Of a DNA stretch of 64,000 nt, positions 6,537 to 15,496 are shown piece after piece. Each line of letters begins with the position of its first letter. Positions within the stretch are counted from its first letter, which is position 1. This DNA is from Flavobacterium soyae (GTDB taxonomy: Bacteria > Bacteroidota > Bacteroidia > Flavobacteriales > Flavobacteriaceae), in the NCBI RefSeq assembly GCF_021245985.1, contig NZ_JAJQXA010000008.1, positions 124,001 through 188,000 of the forward strand, read 5' to 3'. The notes under the pieces are model-generated. The model was not told where the DNA came from. It saw only the letters and a list, made by a program, of their open reading frames with translations, and made no database searches. A program made the position numbers and the translations under genes.

Positions 6537-8348
6537 TTAGTTTTTTATAAATGTTTTTTGAATAATGCCAGAAGGGACTCTTTGCATTGTAATAAAATAT
6601 GTTCCTGTTATTAAATTCGAGACATCTAAACTTATCAGATTTGGATTTATTATGGTTAATTGTGTATTAATTGTTTCTCCCTTAATATTTACAATATTAA
6701 TTTGATAAAGTGATATATTACGACTTTCAATATTTAATAATGATGATGTTGGATTCGGGTATATTTTTGTTTCTTCTTCATATGTGCTTCCGTATAAAGA
6801 AACTTCGTTGCTGTAACTAGAAACGTTTCCATAAGTCGATTTATCCATGTTTAAATAATTTATTTTAGAAATTCGTCTATACTTGTATGATTCATCAAAT
6901 ATAAAGACCGTACCAGTTCTACCAGAGCTCTTTATTGTAAATTTTTGAGCAGGCAAGTAATTTTTTGATGTAGCTCCTAAAATGTTTGACCATGTAGAGG
7001 TGTTTTGACTACCAATTGATTGAACTTGCCATTGATAAGAAATATCATTAATTAGGAAATTTTTTCCTGTGATATCTGTATTATCTAATATGGGTGTAGA
7101 TCCAATTATAGTATCAGGTGTTTCAAAATTTGTACTTGATAATATTTTTACGACTTGATCACAACAGATGGTGTTGTTGTAGCCAATTGTTCGGACCATA
7201 ATCTTTAATACATTACTACTACTTTTAATGCCTTTATATATTGCTATTCTTCTTAGTAAGTAGTAGTTGTCTTCAGTATTTGATATTTCGGCAGGATTAA
7301 AATAATTTAAAATTGAAGAATTTTCATTTGGTATTGTAATCCATTTTGGGATACCTCCCAATCCTTTACTGGTCTTAGTGTATTCCCATTCAAATCTTTC
7401 AACATCAGTGAATCTATCAAGTCTCGAATATGTATGGAATGGGTTGTCTAAAATGTCTAAGTTAACATTAACTTTATTTAGACCTCCACTTACTTCAATT
7501 GGATTAATATTTATGTGCTCTATAAAACCATCTGGATTTGGCTCTGCATATACTAAAATGTTATTTGATGTTATTGGTGATGGTATAACAGTAATTGTTA
7601 TTGTATTACTTTTGTTAGTAGGAGTTAGAGTTGTAGGATAACCTAAGCCTCTCATAACTGTAAAATTCCCTGTATTTTCTATATAGTCTAATGATAGAGT
7701 TTTATTCGCATTATCAACTTCTAAAATACGAACATTTGGATTTCCGTTCACCTGCCAAGAAGCATTTATGCCATATGTCTGTCCTTGATAAGGATTAAGA
7801 TATTGGGAACCAGTTATTATAGTAGGTTTATCTCCTAATCTAACAGTTTGGTTACAGCAAATTGAATTCGGGATTTTGGCTGGATCAGGAGCATCTGCAG
7901 GAATTTGAGGAGTTCCGCCTCCTTGCGTAGCATTTTTGATAATGGCAAGATTAGAGCTCTTGTATATTACACCGCCTCCAGTCTTATATTCTGCATAAAT
8001 ATAACTGCCAGAAGTAGTAAAAGAACTCCACAGTAAGTTTATAACAAAACTACGGGATGCAGATTTTCCTTCGCCAAAAAATAAGGTTCCTCCGTTTCCT
8101 CCAGTTACAATGTTGTCGTTTAAGCCATTTACGGAATGAATGGTAATTGTACCGTAATTTCCTGGTATTGCTGGCATTTCAACGTTGACACCTAATGAAA
8201 TAGTTGAATTTGGCGTGCCACCTAAATTAATTGGTCCTCCGCTAACGCTTTGACCGTTGACTGTAGTAGGTGTGAGCGTAACTTTTTGCCCAAATGAAGT
8301 AAAGGCTAATAAGAAAACAAAAATGGCGTAAATGTAATTTTTTCTCAT
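6537..8348 (-). CDS. Secreted T9SS cargo protein with two Cys-Cys repeats
   Basis: 603 residues. The signal peptide is MRKNYIYAIFVFLLAFTSFG, cleaved before QK. The C-terminus (about 528-603) is a type A T9SS sorting domain: KIYPNPTSSLLNIES, INIVNIKGETI, LDVSNLITGTYFITM. The protein should therefore cross the outer membrane and be released or anchored by the gliding-linked type IX system. The body is an Asn/Thr/Ser-rich beta-type sequence with two related segments, SICCNQTVRLGD (162-173, ending at SWQV 197-200) and TICCDQVVKILS (393-404, ending at YQWQV 438-442), which suggests an internal duplication. The double-Cys motif is unusual; each may hold a disulphide. No catalytic motif is seen. An adhesin-like role is possible. 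Confidence 0.88.
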   Translation of the reverse strand: MRKNYIYAIFVFLLAFTSFGQKVTLTPTTVNGQSVSGGPINLGGTPNSTISLGVNVEMPAIPGNYGTITIHSVNGLNDNIVTGGNGGTLFFGEGKSASRSFVINLLWSSFTTSGSYIYAEYKTGGGVIYKSSNLAIIKNATQGGGTPQIPADAPDPAKIPNSICCNQTVRLGDKPTIITGSQYLNPYQGQTYGINASWQVNGNPNVRILEVDNANKTLSLDYIENTGNFTVMRGLGYPTTLTPTNKSNTITITVIPSPITSNNILVYAEPNPDGFIEHININPIEVSGGLNKVNVNLDILDNPFHTYSRLDRFTDVERFEWEYTKTSKGLGGIPKWITIPNENSSILNYFNPAEISNTEDNYYLLRRIAIYKGIKSSSNVLKIMVRTIGYNNTICCDQVVKILSSTNFETPDTIIGSTPILDNTDITGKNFLINDISYQWQVQSIGSQNTSTWSNILGATSKNYLPAQKFTIKSSGRTGTVFIFDESYKYRRISKINYLNMDKSTYGNVSSYSNEVSLYGSTYEEETKIYPNPTSSLLNIESRNISLYQINIVNIKGETINTQLTIINPNLISLDVSNLITGTYFITMQRVPSGIIQKTFIKN

Positions 8349-8470
8349 GATAAAAATTTAAGGTTTATAATGAGATAAAAATAGTATTTAAATGCGTAAA
8401 ATCTTATTTTTAAAAGTTAAATTATAGTATTTGTCTTGTTTTTTTGGTAATTATATTAAAAAGAGATTTT

Positions 8471-8501
8471 AAAAAAGGAAATCTTTCGATTTCCTTTTTT
8501 T
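8471..8501 (-). terminator. Rho-independent terminator of the TerC gene
   Basis: AAAAAAGGAAATC / GATTTCCTTTTTT hairpin with a 4-base loop (TTTC), symmetrical A/T flanks, 25 bp after the TerC stop codon. It may act in both directions. Confidence 0.85.
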
Positions 8502-8525
8502 ATGAATATATGTTTTGAAATGATA

Positions 8526-9491
8526 TTACAAATCAGAATCAGTAAGTTCTTTTTCTTTTCCGAATTTAAGCGAAACCAAAATTCCAACTAAAAGCGAAAG
8601 CGCAATAAATCCTAACGAAGCCCATTCTGGAACGTGAACCCATTCGTGTAAAAGCATTTTTAAACCAACAAATGCTAAAATAGCAACCAAGCTGTATTCT
8701 AAAAAGCTGAATTTTGCCAGCATATTGGCCAAGAAGAAATACATAGAACGTAAACCCAGAATGGCAAAAATATTAGAACTAAATACTAAAAAAGGATCTG
8801 AGGTAATGGCTAAAATTGCCGGAACGCTGTCAACGGCAAATAAAACGTCCATAACTTCGATTACTATTAAAGCAACAAAAAGCGGAGTAGCGGCCTTTTT
8901 TCCTTTTTCGGTTAAGATGAAAAATTTCTCATGATCCGTATGTGAAGTAATCGGAATAATTTTCCCTAAGGTTTTGTATACAAAAGAATCTTTAGGATTG
9001 AAATCTTCTTCTTCTCCTGAAAACAACATTTTTATAGCAGTAAATACTAAGAACGCTCCAAAAACATAAGTTGTCCAGCTAAATTTATTAATCAGCATTA
9101 CGCCAAAGAATATCATTAAACCACGAAAAACAATTGCACCCAAAATTCCCCAGAATAAAACACGGTGCTGGTACTTTTGCGGAATTTTAAAAGAGGCGAA
9201 AATAATTGCAATTACAAATATGTTGTCAACGCTTAAAGATAATTCGATTAAATAACCTGTAATAAACTTCATCGAAGCCACAGCAGGTTTTAATTCGTCG
9301 GGATTTGCAATATAATCTGTAGTGTAAAGCCAGTAGATAACGCCTGAAAACAAAAAGGATAAAGTAACCCAGATCAATGTCCATTTACTGGCTTCTTTGG
9401 TGCTGATAATATGCGGTGTTTTGTTGAATACGCCTAAATCTAAAGCAAGAATAAAAACTACGGCCAGTAAAAAGAGAGTCCAAACTATCAT
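8526..9491 (-). CDS. TerC/Alx-family integral membrane protein
   Basis: 321 residues with about nine hydrophobic segments. The hallmark pieces of TerC are present: the start LFLLAVVFILALDLGVFNK, the acidic-rich ELSLSVDNIFVIAIIF (about 85-100), the FWGILGAIVFRGLMIFFG segment, and VIEVMDVLFAVDSVPAILA (about 205-225). The conserved Asp residues inside membrane segments are typical of metal-ion-handling members. E. coli Alx is linked to manganese efflux and alkaline pH; the Ter name comes from tellurite resistance. The ion is not shown by the sequence. The gene is monocistronic, with its own terminator. I found no recognisable yybP-type riboswitch upstream. Confidence 0.92.
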   Translation of the reverse strand: MIVWTLFLLAVVFILALDLGVFNKTPHIISTKEASKWTLIWVTLSFLFSGVIYWLYTTDYIANPDELKPAVASMKFITGYLIELSLSVDNIFVIAIIFASFKIPQKYQHRVLFWGILGAIVFRGLMIFFGVMLINKFSWTTYVFGAFLVFTAIKMLFSGEEEDFNPKDSFVYKTLGKIIPITSHTDHEKFFILTEKGKKAATPLFVALIVIEVMDVLFAVDSVPAILAITSDPFLVFSSNIFAILGLRSMYFFLANMLAKFSFLEYSLVAILAFVGLKMLLHEWVHVPEWASLGFIALSLLVGILVSLKFGKEKELTDSDL

Positions 9492-9987
9492 GATGGTTTT
9501 TTTAAATGAATTACAAAGATAAGTTTTGAAGTTTAAATTAAAAAGTAATTATAAGAAAGGTACTTTTAAATTTAATTAATCTTATTAGATGTAAGAGGTA
9601 AAAGTTAGAAGGTTCTCGACTTCGCTCGAACTGACAGTTGTTGTTTGTTAGAACTTTGTCAAAATTTTAAACTTTGACAAAGTTTTGGATAAAGATTTTT
9701 AACGTAATCTTGTCATTGGAGGAACGAAGAATCGTACTAGTAATTCCGCAAAGAAAGTCGTGAATCTTTGTAGAGTTTTTGTGCGATTCCTCGTTCCTCA
9801 GGAATGACAAAACTGTGTGTTTATTGAAAATGATAAAAAAATCTGTTTAAACCAGCGTCATCTGTGTGCCGTTATATGCACTTTAGTTTTAGTGCGGCTG
9901 CTTCGTTCCTCCTCAATGACAAACAAGGATATAAAAAAAGTGCCAGCAATTATGATGGCACTTTTAAGATATATTCTAAGCTTTAAA
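9492..9987. repeat. Intergenic region packed with dispersed repeat pieces
   Basis: Pieces seen: CTCGACTTCGCTCGAACTGACAG (9615-9637); an AACTTTGTCAAA / TTTGACAAAGTT inverted repeat (about 9650-9685); a larger imperfect inverted repeat (about 9709-9812) with arms containing GGAACGAAGAATCGTACTAG and GTGCGATTCCTCGTTCC; and CTTCGTTCCTCCTCAATGAC (9901-9920). The larger one is the same family as 20774-20877. No gene is supported. Confidence 0.7.
9932..9966 (-). terminator. Rho-independent terminator of the GSII gene
   Basis: AAAAGTGCCA and TGGCACTTTT arms around an 11-base loop, with a T-run on the minus strand, 22 bp after the stop codon at 9988. Confidence 0.85.
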
Positions 9988-11004
9988 TTATAGCGCTGAT
10001 TTAACAGTTTTGATAATTCTTGCAGCAATTTTGTATGGATCTCCGTTTGAAGCTGGTCTTCTGTCTTCTAACCAACCTTTCCATCCTTTTTGAACAGTCA
10101 TTAAAGGAATTCTGATAGAACATCCTCTGTCTGAAACTCCATAAGAGAAATCGTGAATAGAAGCAGTTTCGTGTTTACCAGTTAAACGCTGTTCGTTGTA
10201 AGCTCCGTAAACCGCGATGTGCTCAGCAGTAACAGGACGGAAAGCTTCACAGATTCTTTCATAAGTTGCCTGATCTCCACATGTTCTTAACACATTGTTA
10301 GAGAAGTTAGCGTGCATTCCAGAACCATTCCAGTCAGTATCTCCTAGTGGTTTTGGGTGATATTCAATATAGTAACCATATTTTTCAGTCAAACGATCTA
10401 AAAGGTAACGGGCAACCCAGATTTCGTCTCCAGCTTTTTTAGCACCTTTAGCGAATAATTGGAACTCCCATTGTCCGCAGGCAACCTCTTGGTTAATACC
10501 TTCAAAGTTAATTCCGGCAGCGATACATAAATCAGCATGTTCTTCTACTAATTTTCTTCCGTGAGTGTTTTTTCCACCTACAGAGCAGTAGTACATACCT
10601 TGTGGAGCAGGATAACCTCCAACAGGGAAACCTAATGGCAATAAAGTTTTAGTATCCATGATGAAATACTCTTGTTCGAAACCAAACCAGAAATCATCAT
10701 TATCATCATCAATAGTAGCTCTACCGTTAGAAGGGTGCGGCGTTCCATCAGCATACATAACTTCAGACATTACTAAATATCCGTTAATACGAGTTGGATC
10801 TGGATAAATTGCAACAGGAACTAATAAACAGTCAGAAGATCCACCTTCAGCTTGTTTTGTTGACGAACCATCAAATGACCAATTTCCAAGTTCTTCTAAT
10901 GTTCCTTTGAAATTTTCGTGTTCTTCAACTTTAGTTTTACTTCTAAGATTTTGAGTTGGTTCGTATCCATCTAACCAAATGTACTCTAACTTAATTTTAG
11001 CCAT
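9988..11004 (-). CDS. glnII: Glutamine synthetase type II (eukaryote-like GSII)
   Basis: 338 residues, the length of the GSII family rather than the 470-residue bacterial GSI. It starts AKIKLEYIWLDGYEPTQNLRSK, the GSII beta-grasp start, then WSFDGSSTKQAEGGSSDCLLVP (about 43-64), FGFEQEYFIMD with the metal/ammonium-site Glu (about 109), NQEVACGQWEFQ, GSGMHANFSN (about 228-237) and RPASNGDPY near the end. It makes glutamine from glutamate, ammonia and ATP in the cytoplasm. GSII enzymes are not adenylylated, and no adenylylation loop is present. It is divergent from a GSIII gene, so the cell has two unrelated-length glutamine synthetases side by side. The promoter -7 is at 11046-11053. Confidence 0.95.
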   Translation of the reverse strand: MAKIKLEYIWLDGYEPTQNLRSKTKVEEHENFKGTLEELGNWSFDGSSTKQAEGGSSDCLLVPVAIYPDPTRINGYLVMSEVMYADGTPHPSNGRATIDDDNDDFWFGFEQEYFIMDTKTLLPLGFPVGGYPAPQGMYYCSVGGKNTHGRKLVEEHADLCIAAGINFEGINQEVACGQWEFQLFAKGAKKAGDEIWVARYLLDRLTEKYGYYIEYHPKPLGDTDWNGSGMHANFSNNVLRTCGDQATYERICEAFRPVTAEHIAVYGAYNEQRLTGKHETASIHDFSYGVSDRGCSIRIPLMTVQKGWKGWLEDRRPASNGDPYKIAARIIKTVKSAL

Positions 11005-11435
11005 AATAATATAAATTTATTTTTTTTTTTGTTTTTTCGCTGGGTCAAATATAGATTTATTTTTTTAGTCCTAAAAATTAGGGGGCTATTTTGTTTATCA
11101 GACAACAATTTTTTTGAGAAGCGCAATTTTGATAGGGGTATATTTTTAAAAAAGCAATTTTGAATACTTAAAAAAAATAAATTCGTAAAAATAAAGGTGA
11201 GTTTTTGAATTTTAGGGTTAAGAAATTATGAAAAAATGTTTATTTAATGAATAATACTGAGCTTTTTTGTTATATTTCTTTACATCGTCTTTATTATTCT
11301 TTAAAAAAAGGATCATCTGTTGATAAATCTTCGTATAAAATTCTCGGGTTTAAGTTTAAAAAAGGGGCTTTTATTGTTTATATTTGTTGTTCATTTTTTT
11401 AGTGAAAACTATTACGAATTTTTAAAATTATATAC
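11005..11435. promoter_or_regulatory. Divergent control region of the two glutamine synthetase genes
   Basis: 431 AT-rich bp. The minus-strand -7 motif TATATTTG (11053-11046) serves GSII with a leader of about 40 bases. The plus-strand TATATTTG (11379-11386) serves GSIII with a leader of about 45 bases. Neither has a TTG at the ideal distance, so activator dependence is possible. I found no palindrome that looks like an NtrC or TnrA site. Confidence 0.6.
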
Positions 11436-13625
11436 ATGTCAACATTACGTTTTCAAGCTTTAAAAGAAGCTTCTACAAGAAAGCCGGTACACTTTGAAGA
11501 AATAGATAAGAAATCGAATCTTTTTGGTTCAAATGTGTTTAATGAGAAAGCAATGAAGCAGTTTTTAACTTCAGATGCTTTAAAAGGAGTAAGAGATGCC
11601 ATTCAACACGGAACGAAAATAGAACGAAAACTGGCAGATTATATCGCCATGGGAATGAAAGAATGGGCATTATCAAAAGGTGTTACGCATTATACACACT
11701 GGTTTCAGCCATTAACAGGAACTACTGCAGAAAAACACGATGCTTTTTTTGAAACATCGTATGATGGAAGTGATCCTGTCGAGAAATTTGGTGGTGCACA
11801 ATTAGTACAGCAAGAGCCAGATGCATCAAGTTTTCCTAACGGCGGAATCAGAAATACATTTGAAGCAAGAGGTTATACAGCCTGGGACCCGACTTCGCCA
11901 GCCTTTATATATGGAACAACTTTATGTATTCCAACCGTTTTTATTGCCTATACAGGTGAAGCCTTAGATAATAAAATACCTTTATTAAGAGCATTATCTG
12001 CAATTGATGAAGCGGCTACAGAAGTTTGTAAATACTTTGATAAAAATGTAAAAAAAGTAACTGCAACCTTAGGATGGGAACAGGAATATTTCCTGATTGA
12101 CAAAGCTTTAGCAAATTCACGCCCTGATTTAGTGATGACAGGAAGAACTTTATTAGGACATACATCTGCAAAAGGACAGCAGTTAGACGATCATTATTTT
12201 GGATCTATCCCAACTCGCGCCCTTACTTATATGAGGGATTTAGAGCAGGAATGTATGTTGTTGGGAATTCCGGTAAAAACACGCCATAACGAAGTTGCGC
12301 CAAATCAGTTTGAGCTGGCACCAATTTTTGAAGAAACAAACCTTGCAGTAGATCATAACTCTTTATTAATGGATGTAATGCAGAGAGTTGCAGAACGTCA
12401 TGATTTTAAAGTATTATTTCATGAAAAACCATTTAAAGGAGTAAATGGATCAGGAAAGCACAATAACTGGTCGCTGGCAACAGATACAGGGGTTAATTTA
12501 TTGAGTCCTAGTAAAACGCCAATGAGCAATTTACAGTTTTTGACTTTCTTTATTAATACCATAAAAGCGGTTAACGATTATGAAACTTTATTGAGGGCAT
12601 CTATAGCAACAGCTAGTAATGATCATAGATTAGGAGCTAATGAGGCGCCGCCGGCTATTATTTCTGTTTTTATTGGAGCACAATTAACAAAAGTTTTATC
12701 TGAATTAGAAAGTGTAACAACCGGAAAATTATCTCCAGAAGAAAAAACAGATCTTAAACTAAATGTGGTTGGTAAAATTCCAGATGTACTTTTAGATAAC
12801 ACTGACAGAAATAGAACTTCGCCTTTTGCCTTTACAGGAAATAAATTTGAGTTTAGAGCGGTTGGTTCAAATGCAAACTGCTCGAATGCAATGACAACCT
12901 TGAATGCTATTGTGGCAAAACAATTAATAGATTTTAAAAATGAAGTGGAGAACCTGATCGAGTCGAAAGACATGAAAAAGGATGATGCTATTTTTAATGT
13001 TTTAAGAGAGTACATCAAACAATCTAAAAAAATCCTTTTTGAAGGCGATGGTTACAGCGAAGCCTGGGAAAAAGAAGCTGCAAAAAGAGGTTTAAGTAAT
13101 TTTAAAACAACTCCGGAGGCGATAAAAGCTAAAGTTTCGAAACAAGCTTTAAACTTATTCGACGAACTTGGAATTTTTAACCATGTTGAGGCGGAAGCGC
13201 GTTATGAAATTGAATTAGAAGAATACACCAAGAAAATTCAGATTGAAGGAAGAGTTTTAGGAGACATTGCCAGAAATCATGTAATTCCAACTGCAATTCG
13301 CTACCAAAATACATTAATTGAAAATGTAAAAGGTTTAAAAGAAATCTTCGGAAAAGAATTTGAAACTATTGCAAAAGAACAGATTACTTTAATTAAAGAA
13401 ATTTCTGGTCATATTGAAGGAATCAATTCTAAAGTTTTGGCCATGACCAATGAAAGAAAGAAAGCAAATCAGTTAACTGATGGTCAAAAAATGGCCGAAG
13501 CATATTGCAATAATGTGAAGCCATATTTTGAAGATATCCGCAATCACTGTGATAAATTAGAATTATTAGTGGATGACGAAAGCTGGACATTAACAAAATA
13601 CAGAGAATTATTGTTTACTAAATAG
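11436..13625 (+). CDS. glnN: Glutamine synthetase type III
   Basis: 729 residues, the size of the dodecameric GSIII family known from Bacteroides and cyanobacteria. The N-terminal block RFQALKEASTRKP...FGSNVFNEKAMKQFL is GSIII-specific. The catalytic part follows: VTHYTHWFQPLTGTTAEKHD, LGWEQEYFLID (active-site Glu, about 217), RHNEVAPNQFELAPIFEE (about 285-302), GVNGSGKHNNWSLAT (about 333-347) and RNRTSPFAFTGNKFEFRAVG (about 452-471). The last 150 residues are helical and charged, as in the family. It makes glutamine from glutamate, ammonia and ATP. Probably monocistronic, since a strong hairpin (13661-13691) follows. In cyanobacteria GSIII is nitrogen-regulated; whether that holds here is unknown. 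Confidence 0.96.
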   Translation: MSTLRFQALKEASTRKPVHFEEIDKKSNLFGSNVFNEKAMKQFLTSDALKGVRDAIQHGTKIERKLADYIAMGMKEWALSKGVTHYTHWFQPLTGTTAEKHDAFFETSYDGSDPVEKFGGAQLVQQEPDASSFPNGGIRNTFEARGYTAWDPTSPAFIYGTTLCIPTVFIAYTGEALDNKIPLLRALSAIDEAATEVCKYFDKNVKKVTATLGWEQEYFLIDKALANSRPDLVMTGRTLLGHTSAKGQQLDDHYFGSIPTRALTYMRDLEQECMLLGIPVKTRHNEVAPNQFELAPIFEETNLAVDHNSLLMDVMQRVAERHDFKVLFHEKPFKGVNGSGKHNNWSLATDTGVNLLSPSKTPMSNLQFLTFFINTIKAVNDYETLLRASIATASNDHRLGANEAPPAIISVFIGAQLTKVLSELESVTTGKLSPEEKTDLKLNVVGKIPDVLLDNTDRNRTSPFAFTGNKFEFRAVGSNANCSNAMTTLNAIVAKQLIDFKNEVENLIESKDMKKDDAIFNVLREYIKQSKKILFEGDGYSEAWEKEAAKRGLSNFKTTPEAIKAKVSKQALNLFDELGIFNHVEAEARYEIELEEYTKKIQIEGRVLGDIARNHVIPTAIRYQNTLIENVKGLKEIFGKEFETIAKEQITLIKEISGHIEGINSKVLAMTNERKKANQLTDGQKMAEAYCNNVKPYFEDIRNHCDKLELLVDDESWTLTKYRELLFTK

Positions 13626-13632
13626 TTTTTTC

Positions 13633-13731
13633 GCCACGAATTGCACGAATTTATATTTCAAAAATCATCCTTATTGGATGATTTTTGTTTTTTAGAAATA
13701 GAAATTTGTGAAAATTTGTGCAATTCGTGGC
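13633..13731. repeat. GCCACGAATT-type inverted repeat enclosing the glnN terminator
   Basis: Arms 13633-13652 (GCCACGAATTGCACGAATTT) and 13712-13731 match with one mismatch. Inside lies a separate hairpin (see 13661-13691). Same family as 4598, 33656, 45927 and 51021. Confidence 0.8.
13661..13691 (+). terminator. Rho-independent terminator of glnN
   Basis: AAAATCATCC / GGATGATTTT with a 5-base loop, followed by TGTTTTTT; 36 bp after the stop codon, nested within the larger inverted repeat. Confidence 0.85.
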
Positions 13732-13783
13732 AAACTTTTTTGAAACCTATATTTGAATAAGCCAAAGAATTAAAAAAAGGGAT

Positions 13784-13791
13784 TATCTTTG
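13784..13791 (+). promoter_or_regulatory. -7 promoter motif of purM
   Basis: TATCTTTG matches TAnnTTTG 27 bp before the ATG at 13818. TTTG at 13752-13755 lies 28 bp upstream, longer than the usual spacing, so the -33 element is uncertain. Confidence 0.55.
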
Positions 13792-13817
13792 CACCACATC
13801 AACACAAACTAATTTTC

Positions 13818-14996
13818 ATGAGTTCAGATTCTAGCAAAAGATATGCACAAAGAGGTGTTTCGGCATCAAAAGAAGACGTACATAACGCTATAAAAAATAT
13901 TGATAAAGGTTTATTTCCACAAGCATTCTGTAAAATTGTCCCTGATTATTTAACTCAGGACAACGACCACTGTTTAATCATGCATGCTGATGGAGCGGGT
14001 ACAAAATCATCCTTGGCTTATATGTACTGGAAAGAAACCGGAGATCTTTCGGTTTGGAAAGGAATTGCCCAGGATGCTTTAATCATGAATATTGACGATT
14101 TATTATGTGTTGGCGCAACGGATAATATTTTACTTTCTTCAACCATTGGAAGAAATAAAAACTTAATTCCGGCTGAAGTTATTTCGGCAATTATCAACGG
14201 AACCGAAGAACTAATCAACGAGCTAAAATCTTTTGGAGTAACAATTCATTCAACGGGAGGAGAAACTGCAGACGTTGGAGATGTTGTTCGTACGATAATT
14301 GTAGACTCGACTGTTACAGCTCGTATGAAACGCAGCGATGTTGTAGATAATGCAAATATTAAAGCCGGAGATGTAATTGTTGGATTGGCTTCTTTTGGAC
14401 AAGCAACATATGAAAAAGGATATAACGGCGGAATGGGTAGCAACGGATTAACGTCTGCCCGCCATGACGTTTTCGGGAAATATCTGGCTAAAAAATACCC
14501 GGAAAGTTATGATGCTGCTGTTCCCGAGGAATTAATTTATTCAGGTCAGGTAAATTTAACGGATGAAGTTGAAAATAGTCCAATAAATGCTGGTCAATTG
14601 GTACTTTCTCCAACAAGAACTTACGCACCAATTATCAAGAAAATTTTAGATAAATACACACCAAACGAGATTCACGGAATGGTGCATTGCAGTGGCGGTG
14701 CGCAGACTAAAATTTTACATTTCGTTCAAAATTTACACATTATAAAAGATAATTTATTTCCGGTTCCGCCATTGTTCAAGTTAATTCAGGAACAATCAAA
14801 AACAGACTGGAAAGAAATGTATCAGGTTTTTAACTGCGGTCACCGTATGGAGCTTTACGTTCCTGAAAACATCGCACAAGATATTATTGAAATTTCAAAA
14901 TCATTCAATGTTGATGCACAAATCGTAGGCAGGGTAGAAGCAGCAGATGCTAAAAAGCTTACTATTACCAGTGAATACGGAACATTCGAATATTAA
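13818..14996 (+). CDS. purM: Phosphoribosylformylglycinamidine cyclo-ligase (AIR synthetase)
   Basis: 392 residues. It starts SSDSSKRYAQRGVSASKEDVHNAI, the Bacteroidota PurM form. Next come the PurM-like core HADGAGTKSSLAYMYWKETG (about 55-74), MNIDDLLCVGA (about 94-104), STGGETADVGD (about 151-161), GDVIVGLASFG, and the C-terminal GMVHCSGGAQTKIL and FNCGHRMELYV. It closes FGAM to aminoimidazole ribonucleotide using ATP, the fifth step of purine synthesis, in the cytoplasm. Bacteroidota PurM is longer than the 345-residue E. coli enzyme. It stands apart from other pur genes; guaA lies 22 kb away. It carries its own -7 motif and is followed by a perfect inverted repeat that may end the transcript. 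Confidence 0.94.
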   Translation: MSSDSSKRYAQRGVSASKEDVHNAIKNIDKGLFPQAFCKIVPDYLTQDNDHCLIMHADGAGTKSSLAYMYWKETGDLSVWKGIAQDALIMNIDDLLCVGATDNILLSSTIGRNKNLIPAEVISAIINGTEELINELKSFGVTIHSTGGETADVGDVVRTIIVDSTVTARMKRSDVVDNANIKAGDVIVGLASFGQATYEKGYNGGMGSNGLTSARHDVFGKYLAKKYPESYDAAVPEELIYSGQVNLTDEVENSPINAGQLVLSPTRTYAPIIKKILDKYTPNEIHGMVHCSGGAQTKILHFVQNLHIIKDNLFPVPPLFKLIQEQSKTDWKEMYQVFNCGHRMELYVPENIAQDIIEISKSFNVDAQIVGRVEAADAKKLTITSEYGTFEY

Positions 14997-15059
14997 TTTT
15001 TTTGAGGTGCAAAGGATCAAAGGTTCAGAGTTACAAAGTTTTTAACATCTGAATTTTTA

Positions 15060-15118
15060 GTAGAGACGCACAGCAGTGCGTCTAACATTACGAAAGACGC
15101 ACTGCTGTGCGTCTCTAC
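15060..15118. repeat. Perfect 24-bp inverted repeat, GTAGAGACGCAC type
   Basis: Arms 15060-15083 (GTAGAGACGCACAGCAGTGC...) and 15095-15118 are exact reverse complements with an 11-base loop. Each arm is itself a small hairpin (GACGCAC ... GTGCGTC), so the RNA can fold in two ways. It lies between purM and the next gene, which runs the same way, and ends 22 bp before that gene's ATG. It is GC-richer than its surroundings, which suggests a mobile or recombinogenic origin. Confidence 0.8.
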
Positions 15119-15139
15119 AATTTATAAAACGCCAGTATT

Positions 15140-15496
15140 ATGTACGAACTGCTTTTTTGGAGATATTTAGACGAAATTTACCTAAACCATCATGAGGTTT
15201 ACGAGGCTCTTGTTGAAAAAGAAGAAGTTGACGGACTTGAGAAACTTCCTGTTGAGGTAATTATCAATCGTATCAATTCTGTTTTCTCAAAATGGGAAAG
15301 AGTAGATGAAAACAGCTGGAAAAATAATGCCGGAAAAGGAGCTTTCCAAGTTATTACAACACCGCAAAGCATCAAAATTGACTGTTACGGCACCGAAGGA
15401 AAAACCATGAATCAATTAGTAGATTTAATGGAAGAATTCAAATGTCCGCTTTACGATCCGCAGGTTCCGGAACGTTATGATGAAATGAGTGAATAA
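15140..15496 (+). CDS. Conserved protein of unknown function, 118 residues
   Basis: A small acidic soluble protein without signal peptide or membrane segments: MYELLFWRYLDEIYLNHHEV at the start, then VEVIINRINSVFSKWERVDEN, a likely alpha/beta core around AFQVITTPQSIKIDCYGTEG, and LMEEFKCPLYDPQVPERYDEMS at the end. Codon use and composition fit the neighbours. I do not recognise the family. It follows purM in the same direction, but a strong inverted repeat separates them, so co-transcription is doubtful. Confidence 0.8.
   Translation: MYELLFWRYLDEIYLNHHEVYEALVEKEEVDGLEKLPVEVIINRINSVFSKWERVDENSWKNNAGKGAFQVITTPQSIKIDCYGTEGKTMNQLVDLMEEFKCPLYDPQVPERYDEMSE

Noticed and set aside
8348..9600. A yybP-ykoY manganese riboswitch before the TerC gene
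   Set aside because: No matching stem-loop pattern in the 100 bp upstream of the start codon at 9491.
12623..13018. 131-codon ORF on the minus strand inside glnN
   Set aside because: It is antisense to conserved GSIII sequence and has no family resemblance; a shadow frame.
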